Assembly (NCBI RefSeq): GCF_014650695.1
Contig: NZ_BMVL01000011.1
Location: 1-64,000 of the forward strand
Direction of reading: 5' to 3'
Origin: Streptomyces avidinii
Lineage (GTDB): Bacteria > Actinomycetota > Actinomycetes > Streptomycetales > Streptomycetaceae
Length of the DNA: 64,000 nucleotides
A program made the position numbers and the translations under genes. Positions 17,473-25,826 of the stretch are shown in pieces. The first letter of the stretch is position 1; each line of letters starts with the position of its first letter. The notes under the pieces were generated by a model. The model was not told where the DNA came from and ran no database searches. It saw only the letters and a program-made list of their open reading frames with translations.

Positions 17473-19224
17473 ATGTCCAGGGAGCTCCGCGAGCCCAATG
17501 AGAAGCTCGGCGCCGTCCTCGCCCTCGCGGGCATCAGCAACGCCGGGCTGGCCCGGCGGGTCAACGACCTCGGCGCGCAGCGCGGCCTGACGCTTCGGTA
17601 CGACAAGACGTCGGTGGCCCGGTGGGTGTCGAAGGGGATGGTGCCGCAGGGCGCCGCCCCGCATCTGATCGCCGCCGCCATCGGCGCGAAGCTCGGGCGG
17701 CCGGTGCCGCTGCACGAGATCGGGCTGGCGGACGCGGACCCCGCGCCCGAGGTGGGCCTCGCCTTCCCGCGCGACGTGGGCGCGGCGGTGCGCTCGGCCA
17801 CCGACCTCTACCGGCTCGACCTCGCCGGCCGCCGCGGCGGTGGCGGGATCTGGCAGTCGCTCGCGGGCTCCTTCTCGGTGGCTGCGTACGCGACGCCCGC
17901 CTCGCGCTGGCTGATATCTCCCGCCGACAGCTCGGTGGCCCGCGAACCGGCGGGTGCGGGTGCGGCTGCGCACCGCGCAGCCCCTCACCCGGCCCACGAC
18001 TCCACCGCCCGGGGGGCGGGCACCTCTGCGGCGGGCACCTCCGCGTCGGACGACCCCGCGGCGCAGCACTCCATGGTCCAGAGCCCCGTATCCGCGACCC
18101 CCTCGGCTCATGACGCGCCGGCGCACGAGGCGACGGCAGCAGGTCCCCGGTCCTTGCCGGACGGCCGCACGACCGGACCGGCGACGGGCCCGATGGCAGG
18201 GCCGATGGCAGGACAGGCGACAGGGCCGACAGCGGGCCCGGCGTCCGGCCCGCCGTCCACCGTTGTGCCCGCCCAGCCCGGCGCCGAAACGCCGCGCGAC
18301 CACGGTCAGCGCGTGGGCCACAGCGATGTGACGAAACTGCGCGAGGCGGCCGAGGACGCACGCCGCTGGGACTCCAAGTACGGCGGCGGCGACTGGCGTT
18401 CGTCGATGGTCCCCGAGTGCCTGCGGGTGGACGCGGCGCCGCTGCTGCTCGGCTCGTACACCGACGAGGTGGGCCGCGCGCTGTTCGGCGCGACCGCCGA
18501 ACTGACCCGGCTGGCCGGATGGATGGCCTTCGACACCGGTCAGCAGGAGGCCGCGCAGCGCTACTACATCCAGGCGCTGCGGCTCGCCCGCGCGGCCGCG
18601 GACGTACCGCTCGGCGGATACGTGCTGGCGTCGATGTCCCTGCAGGCGACCTACCGGGACTTCCCCGACGAGGGCGTGGACCTCGCGCAGGCGGCCGTCG
18701 AGCGCAACCGGGGCCTGGCCACCGCACGCACCATGAGCTTCTTCCGGCTGGTCGAGGCGCGGGCGCACGCGAAGGCGGGCGATTCCGTGGCCGCAGGGGC
18801 GGCCCTGCGGGCGGCGGAGGGCTGGCTGGAGCGGGCCCGTCAGGGCGATCCGGATCCGACCTGGCTGGGTTTCTACTCGTACGACCGCTTCGCTGCAGAT
18901 GCCGCGGAGTGCTACCGGGACCTCAAACTGCCCCGTCAGGTACGGCGTTTCACCGAACAGGCCCTGTCCCGACCCACCGAGGAGTACGTGCGGTCGCACG
19001 GGCTGCGGCTGGTGGTGAGCGCGGTCGCCGAGCTGGAGTCGGGCAATCTGGACGCGGCGTGCGCGGCGGGCACCCGGGCGGTGGAGGTGGCGGGCCGGAT
19101 CTCCTCGGCACGGACGACCGAATACGTACGGGACCTGCTGCACCGCCTGGAACCGTACGGGGACGAGCCGCGTGTTGCGGAGCTGCGGGAGCGGGCCCGG
19201 CCGCTGTTGGTGGCGCCGGCGTAG
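17473..19224 (+). CDS. NsdA-like sporulation-associated regulator with TPR-type C-terminus
   Basis: A 583-residue protein. The N-terminus (~1-100) is a DNA-binding-like module of the Streptomyces NsdA type (ISNAGLARRVNDLGAQRGLT, KTSVARWVSKGMVPQGAAPH). A low-complexity Ala/Thr/Pro segment with GPMAGPMAG-type repeats (~155-265) precedes an alpha-helical TPR-like region (~285-580). By gene order it matches SCO4114, which I recall is annotated as sporulation-associated. NsdA homologues repress development or antibiotic synthesis, but direction of effect here is unknown. ATG 17473 has GAGGGGTGG upstream; longer frames from 17296 lack a ribosome site. Confidence 0.8.
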   Translation: MSRELREPNEKLGAVLALAGISNAGLARRVNDLGAQRGLTLRYDKTSVARWVSKGMVPQGAAPHLIAAAIGAKLGRPVPLHEIGLADADPAPEVGLAFPRDVGAAVRSATDLYRLDLAGRRGGGGIWQSLAGSFSVAAYATPASRWLISPADSSVAREPAGAGAAAHRAAPHPAHDSTARGAGTSAAGTSASDDPAAQHSMVQSPVSATPSAHDAPAHEATAAGPRSLPDGRTTGPATGPMAGPMAGQATGPTAGPASGPPSTVVPAQPGAETPRDHGQRVGHSDVTKLREAAEDARRWDSKYGGGDWRSSMVPECLRVDAAPLLLGSYTDEVGRALFGATAELTRLAGWMAFDTGQQEAAQRYYIQALRLARAAADVPLGGYVLASMSLQATYRDFPDEGVDLAQAAVERNRGLATARTMSFFRLVEARAHAKAGDSVAAGAALRAAEGWLERARQGDPDPTWLGFYSYDRFAADAAECYRDLKLPRQVRRFTEQALSRPTEEYVRSHGLRLVVSAVAELESGNLDAACAAGTRAVEVAGRISSARTTEYVRDLLHRLEPYGDEPRVAELRERARPLLVAPA

Positions 19225-19298
19225 GACCCGGCTTCCGGGGGCCGCGTGGCCGCGTTGTCGGTACCGGGGTGCAGTATGCAGGGGTGGGAGGTGTCAGC

Positions 19299-20501
19299 GT
19301 GGGTGGCGGCGTGGACTGCGATGTGCTGGTGATCGGCGGCGGAATCGTCGGCCTGTCGACGGCGCATGCTTTGTCGCGCCTGGCTCCGGGGACCAGGGTC
19401 GTGGTCCTGGAGAAGGAGTCGGGTCCGGCCCGGCACCAGACGGGCCGCAACAGCGGGGTGATCCACAGCGGGATCTACTACCGCCCGGGTTCCCTGAAGG
19501 CGCGCTTCGCGGTGAGCGGGGCCGCGGAGATGGTCAAGTTCTGCGCGGAGCACGGGATCGCGCACGAGGTGACGGGCAAGCTGATCGTCGCCACGGAGCG
19601 GGAGGAGCTGCCGCGGCTGCACGCCCTGGTCCAGCGCGGCCGGGAGAACGGCATCCCGGTGCGCGAGCTGGGCCCGGCGCAGATCTCCGAGTACGAACCG
19701 GAGGTGCGGGGGCTCGCCGCGATCCACGTCGGCAGCACCGGCATCGTGGACTACGGCCGGGTGACGGCCCAGCTGGCGGAGTCCTCGGGCGCGGAGATCG
19801 TCTACGGCGGCGCGGTCGATCTGATCTCCCGGCGGGCCTCGGCGGTGGCCGTGCGCACCACGTCCGGCCTGGTGGTCAGGGCCCGGGTACTGGTGAACTG
19901 CGCGGGCCTCCAGTGCGACCGGATCGCCCGCCTGGCCGGGGACGACCCGGGGATGCGCATCGTCCCGTTCCGCGGCGAGTACTACGACCTGGCCCGCCCC
20001 GAACTGGTCCGCGGGCTGGTGTACCCGGTGCCCGACCCGGCGTTCCCCTTCCTCGGGGTGCACCTGACCCGGGGCATCGGCGGCGGGGTCCACGTCGGGC
20101 CCAATGCCGTGCCCGCGCTGGCCCGCGAGGGCTACGCGTGGTCGACGGTGCGGCCCCGGGACATCGCGGACGAGCTCGCCTGGCCGGGATCCTGGCGGAT
20201 GGCCGCCCGGCACTGGCGGTACGGGACGGGCGAGATCCACCGCTCGCTGTCGAAGCAGGCCTTCACCCGGGCGGTACGGCGCCTGCTGCCGGCCGTCACC
20301 TCCGCGGACCTCCACCCCGCCGCGGCCGGGGTCCGCGCGCAGGCCGTACTGCGCGACGGCACCCTGGTGGACGACTTCCTGATCCGTGACGCCCCGCGCA
20401 CGGTCCACGTCCTCAACGCCCCCTCGCCCGCGGCCACCGCTTCGCTCCCGATCGGCCGTGAGATCGCAACCCGCGCCCTGCGCACCCTCGGCTCGGCCTG
20501 A
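19299..20501 (+). CDS. lhgO: L-2-hydroxyglutarate oxidase
   Basis: A 400-residue DAO-superfamily flavoprotein that oxidises L-2-hydroxyglutarate to 2-oxoglutarate, a metabolite-repair step. The FAD fold is VLVIGGGIVGLSTAHAL (~8-24), followed by the family signature GRNSGVIHSGIYYRPGS. C-terminal motifs PDPAFPFLGVHLTR and HPAAAGVRAQA also fit LhgO. GTG 19299 has GGGAGG six to seven bases upstream; GTG 19284 is less good. The coding frame stays open far upstream inside the previous gene, but that is a shadow. A 15-bp terminator follows. Confidence 0.88.
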   Translation: MGGGVDCDVLVIGGGIVGLSTAHALSRLAPGTRVVVLEKESGPARHQTGRNSGVIHSGIYYRPGSLKARFAVSGAAEMVKFCAEHGIAHEVTGKLIVATEREELPRLHALVQRGRENGIPVRELGPAQISEYEPEVRGLAAIHVGSTGIVDYGRVTAQLAESSGAEIVYGGAVDLISRRASAVAVRTTSGLVVRARVLVNCAGLQCDRIARLAGDDPGMRIVPFRGEYYDLARPELVRGLVYPVPDPAFPFLGVHLTRGIGGGVHVGPNAVPALAREGYAWSTVRPRDIADELAWPGSWRMAARHWRYGTGEIHRSLSKQAFTRAVRRLLPAVTSADLHPAAAGVRAQAVLRDGTLVDDFLIRDAPRTVHVLNAPSPAATASLPIGREIATRALRTLGSA

Positions 20502-20514
20502 GCACTGCTCCGGC

Positions 20515-20551
20515 GGGTGCGGGAGCCGCTCGCGCGGCGGCTCCCGCACCC
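20515..20551 (+). terminator. Terminator after lhgO
   Basis: A perfect 15-bp stem (20515-20529 with 20537-20551) with a 7-base loop lies just after the lhgO stop and immediately before the trmB promoter. Confidence 0.8.
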
Positions 20552-20558
20552 CCCGTCG

Positions 20559-20564
20559 TAGAAT
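20559..20564 (+). promoter_or_regulatory. trmB: TAGAAT -10 box for trmB
   Basis: A good -10 hexamer TAGAAT ends nine bases before the GTG start of trmB, and no Shine-Dalgarno sequence lies between them. Transcription would start at or next to the start codon, giving a leaderless mRNA. No clear -35 box is visible because the terminator stem occupies that position. Confidence 0.55.
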
Positions 20565-20573
20565 CAGCGCATT

Positions 20574-21386
20574 GTGTCTGAGTCCCTGAACCCCCAGTCG
20601 CCCCGCCTCCCGGACGCCGCGCCGGAGGCGAACTCGTACGTGCCGCCCAAGTGGCGCACCGAGCCCCGCTTCCCCGACGGGCCCGCGCCGGACCCGGCCG
20701 GCTCGCACCACGAGCGGCGGATCCGCAGCTTCCAGCCCCGTCGCAGCCGGGTCACCACCGGCCAGGGCGAGGCGCTGAAGCGCCTGTGGGGCACCTGGGG
20801 CCTGGACATCGACGGCCACGAGGTCATCGACCTCAAGGAGCTCTTCGACGGCCTGCCGGTCGTCCTGGAGATCGGCTTCGGCATGGGCGAGGCCACGGCC
20901 CAGATGGCGGCCGACGACCCCGGCACCGGGATCCTCGCCGCCGACGTGCACACCCCCGGGCAGGGCAACCTCCTCGCCCTCGCCGAGCGCGGCGGGATGA
21001 CCAACATCCGGGTGGCCAACGGCGACGCCATCATCCTGCTCCGCGAGATGCTGCCGCCCGACTCCCTGGCCGGGATGCGCGTCTACTTCCCGGACCCGTG
21101 GCCCAAGGCCCGCCACCACAAGCGCCGGCTGATCCAGCCCGACTTCCTGACGCTGGCCGCCACCCGCCTGGCGCCCGGGGCCGTACTGCACTGCGCGACC
21201 GACTGGGAGCCGTACGCCGAGCAGATGCTCGAAGTGCTCACCGCACACCCGGACTTCGAGAACACCCGGCCCGACGGCGGCTTCTCGCCGCGTCCCGAGT
21301 TCCGGCCGCTCACCCGCTTCGAGGGCCAGGGCCTCGACAAGGGCCACCTCGTACACGACTTGCTCTTCCGTCGCACGGAGAACTGA
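20574..21386 (+). CDS. trmB: tRNA (guanine46-N7)-methyltransferase
   Basis: A 270-residue SAM-dependent enzyme that makes m7G46 in the tRNA variable loop. The SAM site VLEIGFGMGEATAQMAA, the acidic AADVHTPG, and the diagnostic VYFPDPWPKARHHKRRL tRNA-binding/catalytic motif are present. An N-terminal extension of ~60 residues with Pro/Arg content is normal in actinomycetes. Start GTG 20574 lacks a ribosome site and is very close to TAGAAT, suggesting leaderless expression. A single-gene unit behind a terminator. Confidence 0.93.
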   Translation: MSESLNPQSPRLPDAAPEANSYVPPKWRTEPRFPDGPAPDPAGSHHERRIRSFQPRRSRVTTGQGEALKRLWGTWGLDIDGHEVIDLKELFDGLPVVLEIGFGMGEATAQMAADDPGTGILAADVHTPGQGNLLALAERGGMTNIRVANGDAIILLREMLPPDSLAGMRVYFPDPWPKARHHKRRLIQPDFLTLAATRLAPGAVLHCATDWEPYAEQMLEVLTAHPDFENTRPDGGFSPRPEFRPLTRFEGQGLDKGHLVHDLLFRRTEN

Positions 21387-21429
21387 CAAGGTCACCGCAC
21401 GTGTCAGACCGGCTCGCTAGGGTCATGGT

Positions 21430-22788
21430 GTGTTCCGAGCGCCCCGCCCTGTGCGCGCACGTCCGTCCGGCACGATCCGCACGTGCGTGCTCCTCGCCCT
21501 GCTCGCCGGCACCGGGATCGCCATCCTCGAACTCGTGCGGGAGCAGACCGGCACCTCCGGGTTCTTCGTCGGTCTCGGCCTGGCCCTGCTGCCGGTGGCC
21601 CCGCTCATGGCGGCCTTCCGGTGGCTGGGCCGGGCCGCGCCCGCGCCCTGGTCGCAGCTGCTGTTCTGCTTCGGCTGGGGTGCCTGCACCGCGGCGCTGA
21701 TCGCGATACTGGCCAACAACTTCGCCACCGAGTGGATAGCCGCGGCCACCGCCGACGCCTCCGCCGCCGATCACCTCGGCTCGGTGGCCATCGCCCCGGT
21801 GGTGGAGGAGAGCGCCAAGGCGGCGGCCCTGCTGCTGGTGTTCTTCTTCCGAAGACGACACTTCACCGGCCCGGCCGACGGGTTCGTGGTGGCCGGCTTC
21901 ACCGCCACCGGTTTCGCCTTCACCGAGAACATCCTCTACCTCGGCAACGCCTTCGTGGAGGACCTGGCCGAGGACAGCGGCGCACTGGAATCGATGACGG
22001 CGGCGACCTTCTTCGTGCGGATAGTGCTGTCGCCGTTCGCGCACCCGCTGTTCACGGTGCTCACCGGGCTCGGCTTCGGCGTGGCCGCGGTCAGCGCCCC
22101 CCGCTCGCGCAGGATCTTCCTGCCACTGCTCGGCCTGGCGCTGGCCATGGGCATGCACGCGCTGTGGAACGGCTCCTCGCAGTTCGGGGAGCACGGCTTC
22201 TACATGGTCTACGCGTGCGTGATGGTCCCGGCGTTCGGGCTGCTGGTGTGGCTGGCCGTGCGGATACGGCGCGACCGGCTGCGGGCCGTCGCCCGGGAAC
22301 TCTCGTTGTACGCGGCCGCGGGCTGGCTCGGTCCGGCCGAGGTGCCGGCCCTGGCCTCCATGCCGGCCCGGTCACTGGCCCGCGCCCTGGCCCGGCACAG
22401 CGGTGGCCGGGCCGCCGGGCGCACGGTCGCCCGGTACGAGGCGGACGCGGCCGCCCTGGCCCTGTTGCGGAACCGGGCGCGGCGCGGCGGCCCCCTGCGG
22501 GAGCGGGACTTCGCGGGCCGGGAGCGGGAGTTGCTGCACCGGCTGTGGCAGGGTCGCGCGACGGCGGGTCCCGCGCTGGCCCGGGCGGCGGTCATGGAGG
22601 AGCTGGTTCCGCCGTGGTTCGATCCCCTCGCCCCGGCTGTCGTGCGGGCGGACGTACCCCCGCAGCGACGGACGGCGGCAGCCGCGGACCCGGGCCTCAG
22701 ACGTTCAGGCCCTTGGAGTTCAGCCACGCCAGCGGGTCCATCGTCGATCCGCCCTTGCGTACTTCCAGGTGGAGATGAGGTCCGGTGA
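21430..22788 (+). CDS. PrsW family intramembrane metalloprotease
   Basis: A 452-residue membrane protein. It has about eight hydrophobic segments in residues 15-285 and the PrsW signature: VVEESAK (~139), FAFTENILYLGNAF, SPFAHPLFT and ALAMGMHALWNGSS, which supply the catalytic Glu/His metal ligands. PrsW proteins start regulated proteolysis of membrane anti-sigma factors in Bacillus. A soluble C-terminal ~165 residues is extra. The final ~30 codons (22697-22788) run antisense over the end of the M23 peptidase gene. GTG 21430 lies five bases after TAGGGT and has no ribosome site, so it may be leaderless. Confidence 0.85.
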   Translation: MFRAPRPVRARPSGTIRTCVLLALLAGTGIAILELVREQTGTSGFFVGLGLALLPVAPLMAAFRWLGRAAPAPWSQLLFCFGWGACTAALIAILANNFATEWIAAATADASAADHLGSVAIAPVVEESAKAAALLLVFFFRRRHFTGPADGFVVAGFTATGFAFTENILYLGNAFVEDLAEDSGALESMTAATFFVRIVLSPFAHPLFTVLTGLGFGVAAVSAPRSRRIFLPLLGLALAMGMHALWNGSSQFGEHGFYMVYACVMVPAFGLLVWLAVRIRRDRLRAVARELSLYAAAGWLGPAEVPALASMPARSLARALARHSGGRAAGRTVARYEADAAALALLRNRARRGGPLRERDFAGRERELLHRLWQGRATAGPALARAAVMEELVPPWFDPLAPAVVRADVPPQRRTAAAADPGLRRSGPWSSATPAGPSSIRPCVLPGGDEVR

Positions 22789-23728
22789 CGTTGCCGGTGG
22801 CGCCGACACGGCCGATGGTCTCGCCCGCGCCCACCGAGCCGGAGGTCACCGACATCGAGGAGAGGTGGCAGTACCAGATCTCCGTGCCGTCCGGCAGCTC
22901 CAGCACGATCCGGTAGCCGTACGCGCCGGACCAGCCGGCCGAGGTGATCTTTCCGCCGGAGACGGCCTTGACCGGGGTCCCGGTCGGGGCCGCGAAGTCC
23001 AGGCCGGTGTGGTGGCCGGAGGACCACATGGAGCCGGAGTCCCCGTAGTGCGAGGTGAGGGTGTACGCGGAGGTGGGCAGGGAGTAACTGCCGGCCGGTG
23101 CGGCCGGGCGCGCCTGCTCGGCCTTCTCCGCGGCTGCCTTCTCCGCCGCAGCCTTCTCGGCGGCTTCCTCCGCGGCTTTCGCCTCGGCCTGGGTCTTCGC
23201 TTCCTCGGCCGCCTTGCGGGCGGCTTCCAGCTTGTCCTTGGCCTCCTGGGCGGCGGCCTGCTGCGCCGCCTGCTCGGCCTCCGCCCGGGCCTTGGCCGCG
23301 GCGGCGTCCTGCTGGGACTCGGCCTGCTGGAGGATGCGGTTGCGCAGCGCCTCACCGGCGTCCGCGCCGTGGACGGACTGCTGCGCCATGATCCCCGTGC
23401 GCTCGCCCGCCGCCCGGGACGCAGCTCCCGAACCTCCGTCGTCCTGCTGCGCCTTGTCCCCGATCACCAGGTCGGACAGGGCCGGCAGGGATATCGCGAC
23501 CTGGGGCCGGTCCTGCGCGGTGGCGATGCCGCCGGCGCCGACCGCCGCGATGACGCCGACACCGAGCACGGTGGAGCTGCGGGCAAGTCCCCCGCGCTGC
23601 TTGGCGACCCGGTGCTTGCCCCGGACCGGTCGCACCGAATCCTCGGTGGGGTTCCACTCGCCCCAGGCACCCGCGGTGGGCGGCTCCTGGATCTCGATGC
23701 CATCAGGGGCAGGCAAGTTGGAGGCCAC
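22697..23728 (-). CDS. M23 family metallopeptidase with coiled coil
   Basis: A 343-residue cell-wall endopeptidase candidate. A cytoplasmic N-terminus (~1-55) precedes a membrane or signal anchor (STVLGVGVIAAVGAGGIAT). Next comes a long Ala/Glu/Lys/Gln coiled coil (~145-210, DKLEAARKAAEEAKTQAEAK) and a C-terminal LytM/M23 domain (~220-343). Zinc ligands are visible in SSGHHTGLDF and GPHLHLEV. GTG 23728 has GAGGAG nine bases upstream; the longer frame to 23872 has an Arg-rich leader with no ribosome site. Coiled coil plus M23 resembles division or envelope hydrolases of the EnvC/NlpD and RipA type. Confidence 0.88.
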   Translation of the reverse strand: MASNLPAPDGIEIQEPPTAGAWGEWNPTEDSVRPVRGKHRVAKQRGGLARSSTVLGVGVIAAVGAGGIATAQDRPQVAISLPALSDLVIGDKAQQDDGGSGAASRAAGERTGIMAQQSVHGADAGEALRNRILQQAESQQDAAAAKARAEAEQAAQQAAAQEAKDKLEAARKAAEEAKTQAEAKAAEEAAEKAAAEKAAAEKAEQARPAAPAGSYSLPTSAYTLTSHYGDSGSMWSSGHHTGLDFAAPTGTPVKAVSGGKITSAGWSGAYGYRIVLELPDGTEIWYCHLSSMSVTSGSVGAGETIGRVGATGNVTGPHLHLEVRKGGSTMDPLAWLNSKGLNV

Positions 23729-24028
23729 CAGGGCACACTCCTCATGGACGCGCGTGGGCGCGCGCGCACGGTGCCGTCTCTTGCGACGGCTGGGACGACC
23801 GCGCTGCGTTATCGAAAGGTAATAGACGGAGGGGAGTGATTCCAAGCTTATCCGCTTGATCGTTCCCGGCAATCAGCCACTCACTGACCGGCTTTGGCCA
23901 CACCTTTTGCCTGCAAATCGGCTCCAACTGGTACAAAAATCAACCGATTCCCCCACCTCTTCAGCCACAGCGCCAACATGACGATTCGTCAATTTGCTTG
24001 CGGAGAGCATTCTTTCCATCACGCATCG
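23729..24028. other. Upstream region of M23 peptidase gene
   Basis: A 300-base gap between two minus-strand genes, relatively AT-rich at 23890-24010. On the minus strand TTGACG (near 23999) could serve as a -35 box. I looked for a c-di-AMP (ydaO) riboswitch, which controls some actinobacterial wall hydrolases, and did not recognise one. Confidence 0.45.
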
Positions 24029-25225
24029 TTACGTGACATCGCCCCGGGGCACCACCGGCACGGTCCGGCGCCGTTCCGGCTGCCGCTCCCCCGGACGCTC
24101 CACCGCGAGCAGCGCCATGTCGTCCGTCGCCCCGCCACCCGTATGCCGGCGCACATCATTGCTGAGTGCGCTCAGCAACGCCTGCGGCCCGGGGAAGATC
24201 CGCCCGCGCAGCCGGGCCGCCGGATCGTAGAAGTCCCCCGCCCCGTCCCGGGCCTCGGTCAGCCCGTCCGTGTAGAGCAGCAGGGTGGTCCCCGCCGGGA
24301 AGGGCCACTCCTGCACCAGGTCGGGCCAGCCCCCCAGATCCCCCATGCCGAGCGGCAGGGCGGGCTCCGCCGGGGCGAGGACCGCCACCTCACCACCCCC
24401 GTGCAGCAGCAGCGGCTCGGGGTGGCCCCGGTTGAGCAGCCGCAGCACGCTCGCGCCCGGCGGGATCTCCCCGAGCACGCACGTCGTGAACCCCTCCACC
24501 ACGTCCAGGCTGTCGCGCCGGGTGCCCTCGCGGGCCAGCGCCCGCTCCAGCCGCTGCGCCAGCGCCTCCAGCGTGGGCTCCGTGTCCGCCGCCTCCCGGA
24601 AGGCCCCCAGGACCACCGCGACCGCCTCCACCGCCCCCAGCCCCTTGCCCCGTACGTCGCCCACCGCCAGCCGCACCCCGTACGGGGTGTCCTGGACGGC
24701 GTACAGGTCGCCTCCGATGAAGGCGTCCGCCTGCGCGGCCTCGTACCGGACGGAGACGTGCAGCCCCCCGATGCGCTCGGCGGGCTTCGGCAGCACCGCC
24801 CGCTGCGCAGCCTCGGCGATCCCGCGCGCCGAGGCGAGCTGCTCGCCGCTGCGCCGCACCACGCGGTTGATCAGGAGCGCCAGCCCGGAGACCGTCAGCA
24901 CGGTGGCCAGTTCGGTCATCGCCTCGACCTTCCAGCCGACGCCGCTGGTGATCTGCAGCACGAACACCGCGAGCACGGCCAGGGCGCCGGTCAGGGCTGT
25001 CGCCCGGAGCGTGAAGAGCGGGGCGGCGATCAGCGGGGCCGCGCTGAAGAACGGGGATCCGGTGAAGCTGGGCGGGGTCAGCAGGTTGAAGACGACCCCG
25101 AAGGCGATCAGCGCGCCCGGCAGCACGCGGGCCACCCGGACCATCGGCCGGGCCACACCGCTGCCGGCGCCACCCGCGCCGTCCGCGCGCCCACCGCCGT
25201 CGCCCTGCCGGCCCAGCCCCACCAC
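24029..25225 (-). CDS. Membrane PP2C/SpoIIE-type serine phosphatase
   Basis: A 398-residue protein. Four hydrophobic segments (~30-120) form a membrane sensor region, followed by a linker helix (GEQLASARGIAEAAQRAVLP) and a SpoIIE/PP2C catalytic domain (~155-385). Metal-binding motifs FIGGDLYAV, AVGDVRGKG and LLYTDGLTEARDG, and the final GATDDMALL, are intact. It probably dephosphorylates an anti-anti-sigma protein in a partner-switching pathway. The start is GTG 25225 behind AGGAGAG. No anti-sigma or STAS gene lies beside it. Confidence 0.88.
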   Translation of the reverse strand: MVGLGRQGDGGGRADGAGGAGSGVARPMVRVARVLPGALIAFGVVFNLLTPPSFTGSPFFSAAPLIAAPLFTLRATALTGALAVLAVFVLQITSGVGWKVEAMTELATVLTVSGLALLINRVVRRSGEQLASARGIAEAAQRAVLPKPAERIGGLHVSVRYEAAQADAFIGGDLYAVQDTPYGVRLAVGDVRGKGLGAVEAVAVVLGAFREAADTEPTLEALAQRLERALAREGTRRDSLDVVEGFTTCVLGEIPPGASVLRLLNRGHPEPLLLHGGGEVAVLAPAEPALPLGMGDLGGWPDLVQEWPFPAGTTLLLYTDGLTEARDGAGDFYDPAARLRGRIFPGPQALLSALSNDVRRHTGGGATDDMALLAVERPGERQPERRRTVPVVPRGDVT

Positions 25226-25397
25226 GCTCTCTCCTGCCGCCCGGTCCGTCGCACGGGTGCGGGCCTGCTGCCGCCTCGCCCCTCAACGCTGGCGCCAGGA
25301 GCCCGCACACGGCGACCCGACGGCGGCCGGACGGGTGAGGGAACGCGAGAACGAACACGAGAGGGGACGTATGAGGAGGGCCCCGGGAGAACACGAC

Positions 25398-25431
25398 GAA
25401 GGCCCGGTTCCTGGTGAGGAACCGGGCCTTC
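25398..25431 (-). terminator. Terminator after tRNA-fMet
   Basis: A perfect 15-bp stem (25398-25412 with 25417-25431) with a 4-base loop, just 3' of the minus-strand initiator tRNA gene. Confidence 0.8.
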
Positions 25432-25439
25432 GTACTGAG

Positions 25440-25513
25440 TAGCGGGGACAGGATTTGAACCTGCGACCTCTGGGTTATGAGCCCAGCGAGCTACCGAGCT
25501 GCTCCACCCCGCG
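25440..25513 (-). tRNA. tRNA-Met(CAU), initiator type
   Basis: A 74-base cloverleaf, anticodon CAT. Initiator features are a C1 opposite T72 (unpaired acceptor end) and the anticodon stem with three G:C pairs (TGGGCTCATAACCCA). The 3' CCA is not encoded. A perfect hairpin terminator follows. Confidence 0.95.
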
Positions 25514-25826
25514 TCGGTAAACACAACTCTACGCCATCAGGGGGGAGCCCTTCGCCAATTAACCGCCGCCTCGCCCGCAGATACGTATCACCGCAGGTCA
25601 AAGCCCTGAAACCCAGTCCGGAACCGGCCGCGGACCACCCCCCGCGAACGAAGATCATCTCTGTTGCACGGCGGTGACACCGCGGGGATGGTTCCGGTAT
25701 CCGATCCGGGCGATGATTCACCTGTCGCAAGGGCCAGGGGGAACGCGCACCGGCCGGCGACCACGACCACATCTTCTCGGCTCGGCGCTCTGCCGATGCC
25801 TCTGTGATTCCTGGGGGGAGTCCACC
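25514..25826. other. Intergenic region tRNA-fMet / surface protein
   Basis: A 313-base gap between divergent transcription units. It must hold the promoters of tRNA-fMet and of the surface protein gene. No coding frame or strong repeat is seen. Confidence 0.5.

Noticed and set aside
20577..21700. Alternative long plus-strand frames across trmB and prsW
   Set aside because: Arg/Pro-rich shadow frames with no homology signal. The called frames contain all expected motifs.
23729..24028. ydaO (c-di-AMP) riboswitch before the M23 peptidase
   Set aside because: Some actinobacterial wall hydrolases have one, but the conserved segments were not recognised here.
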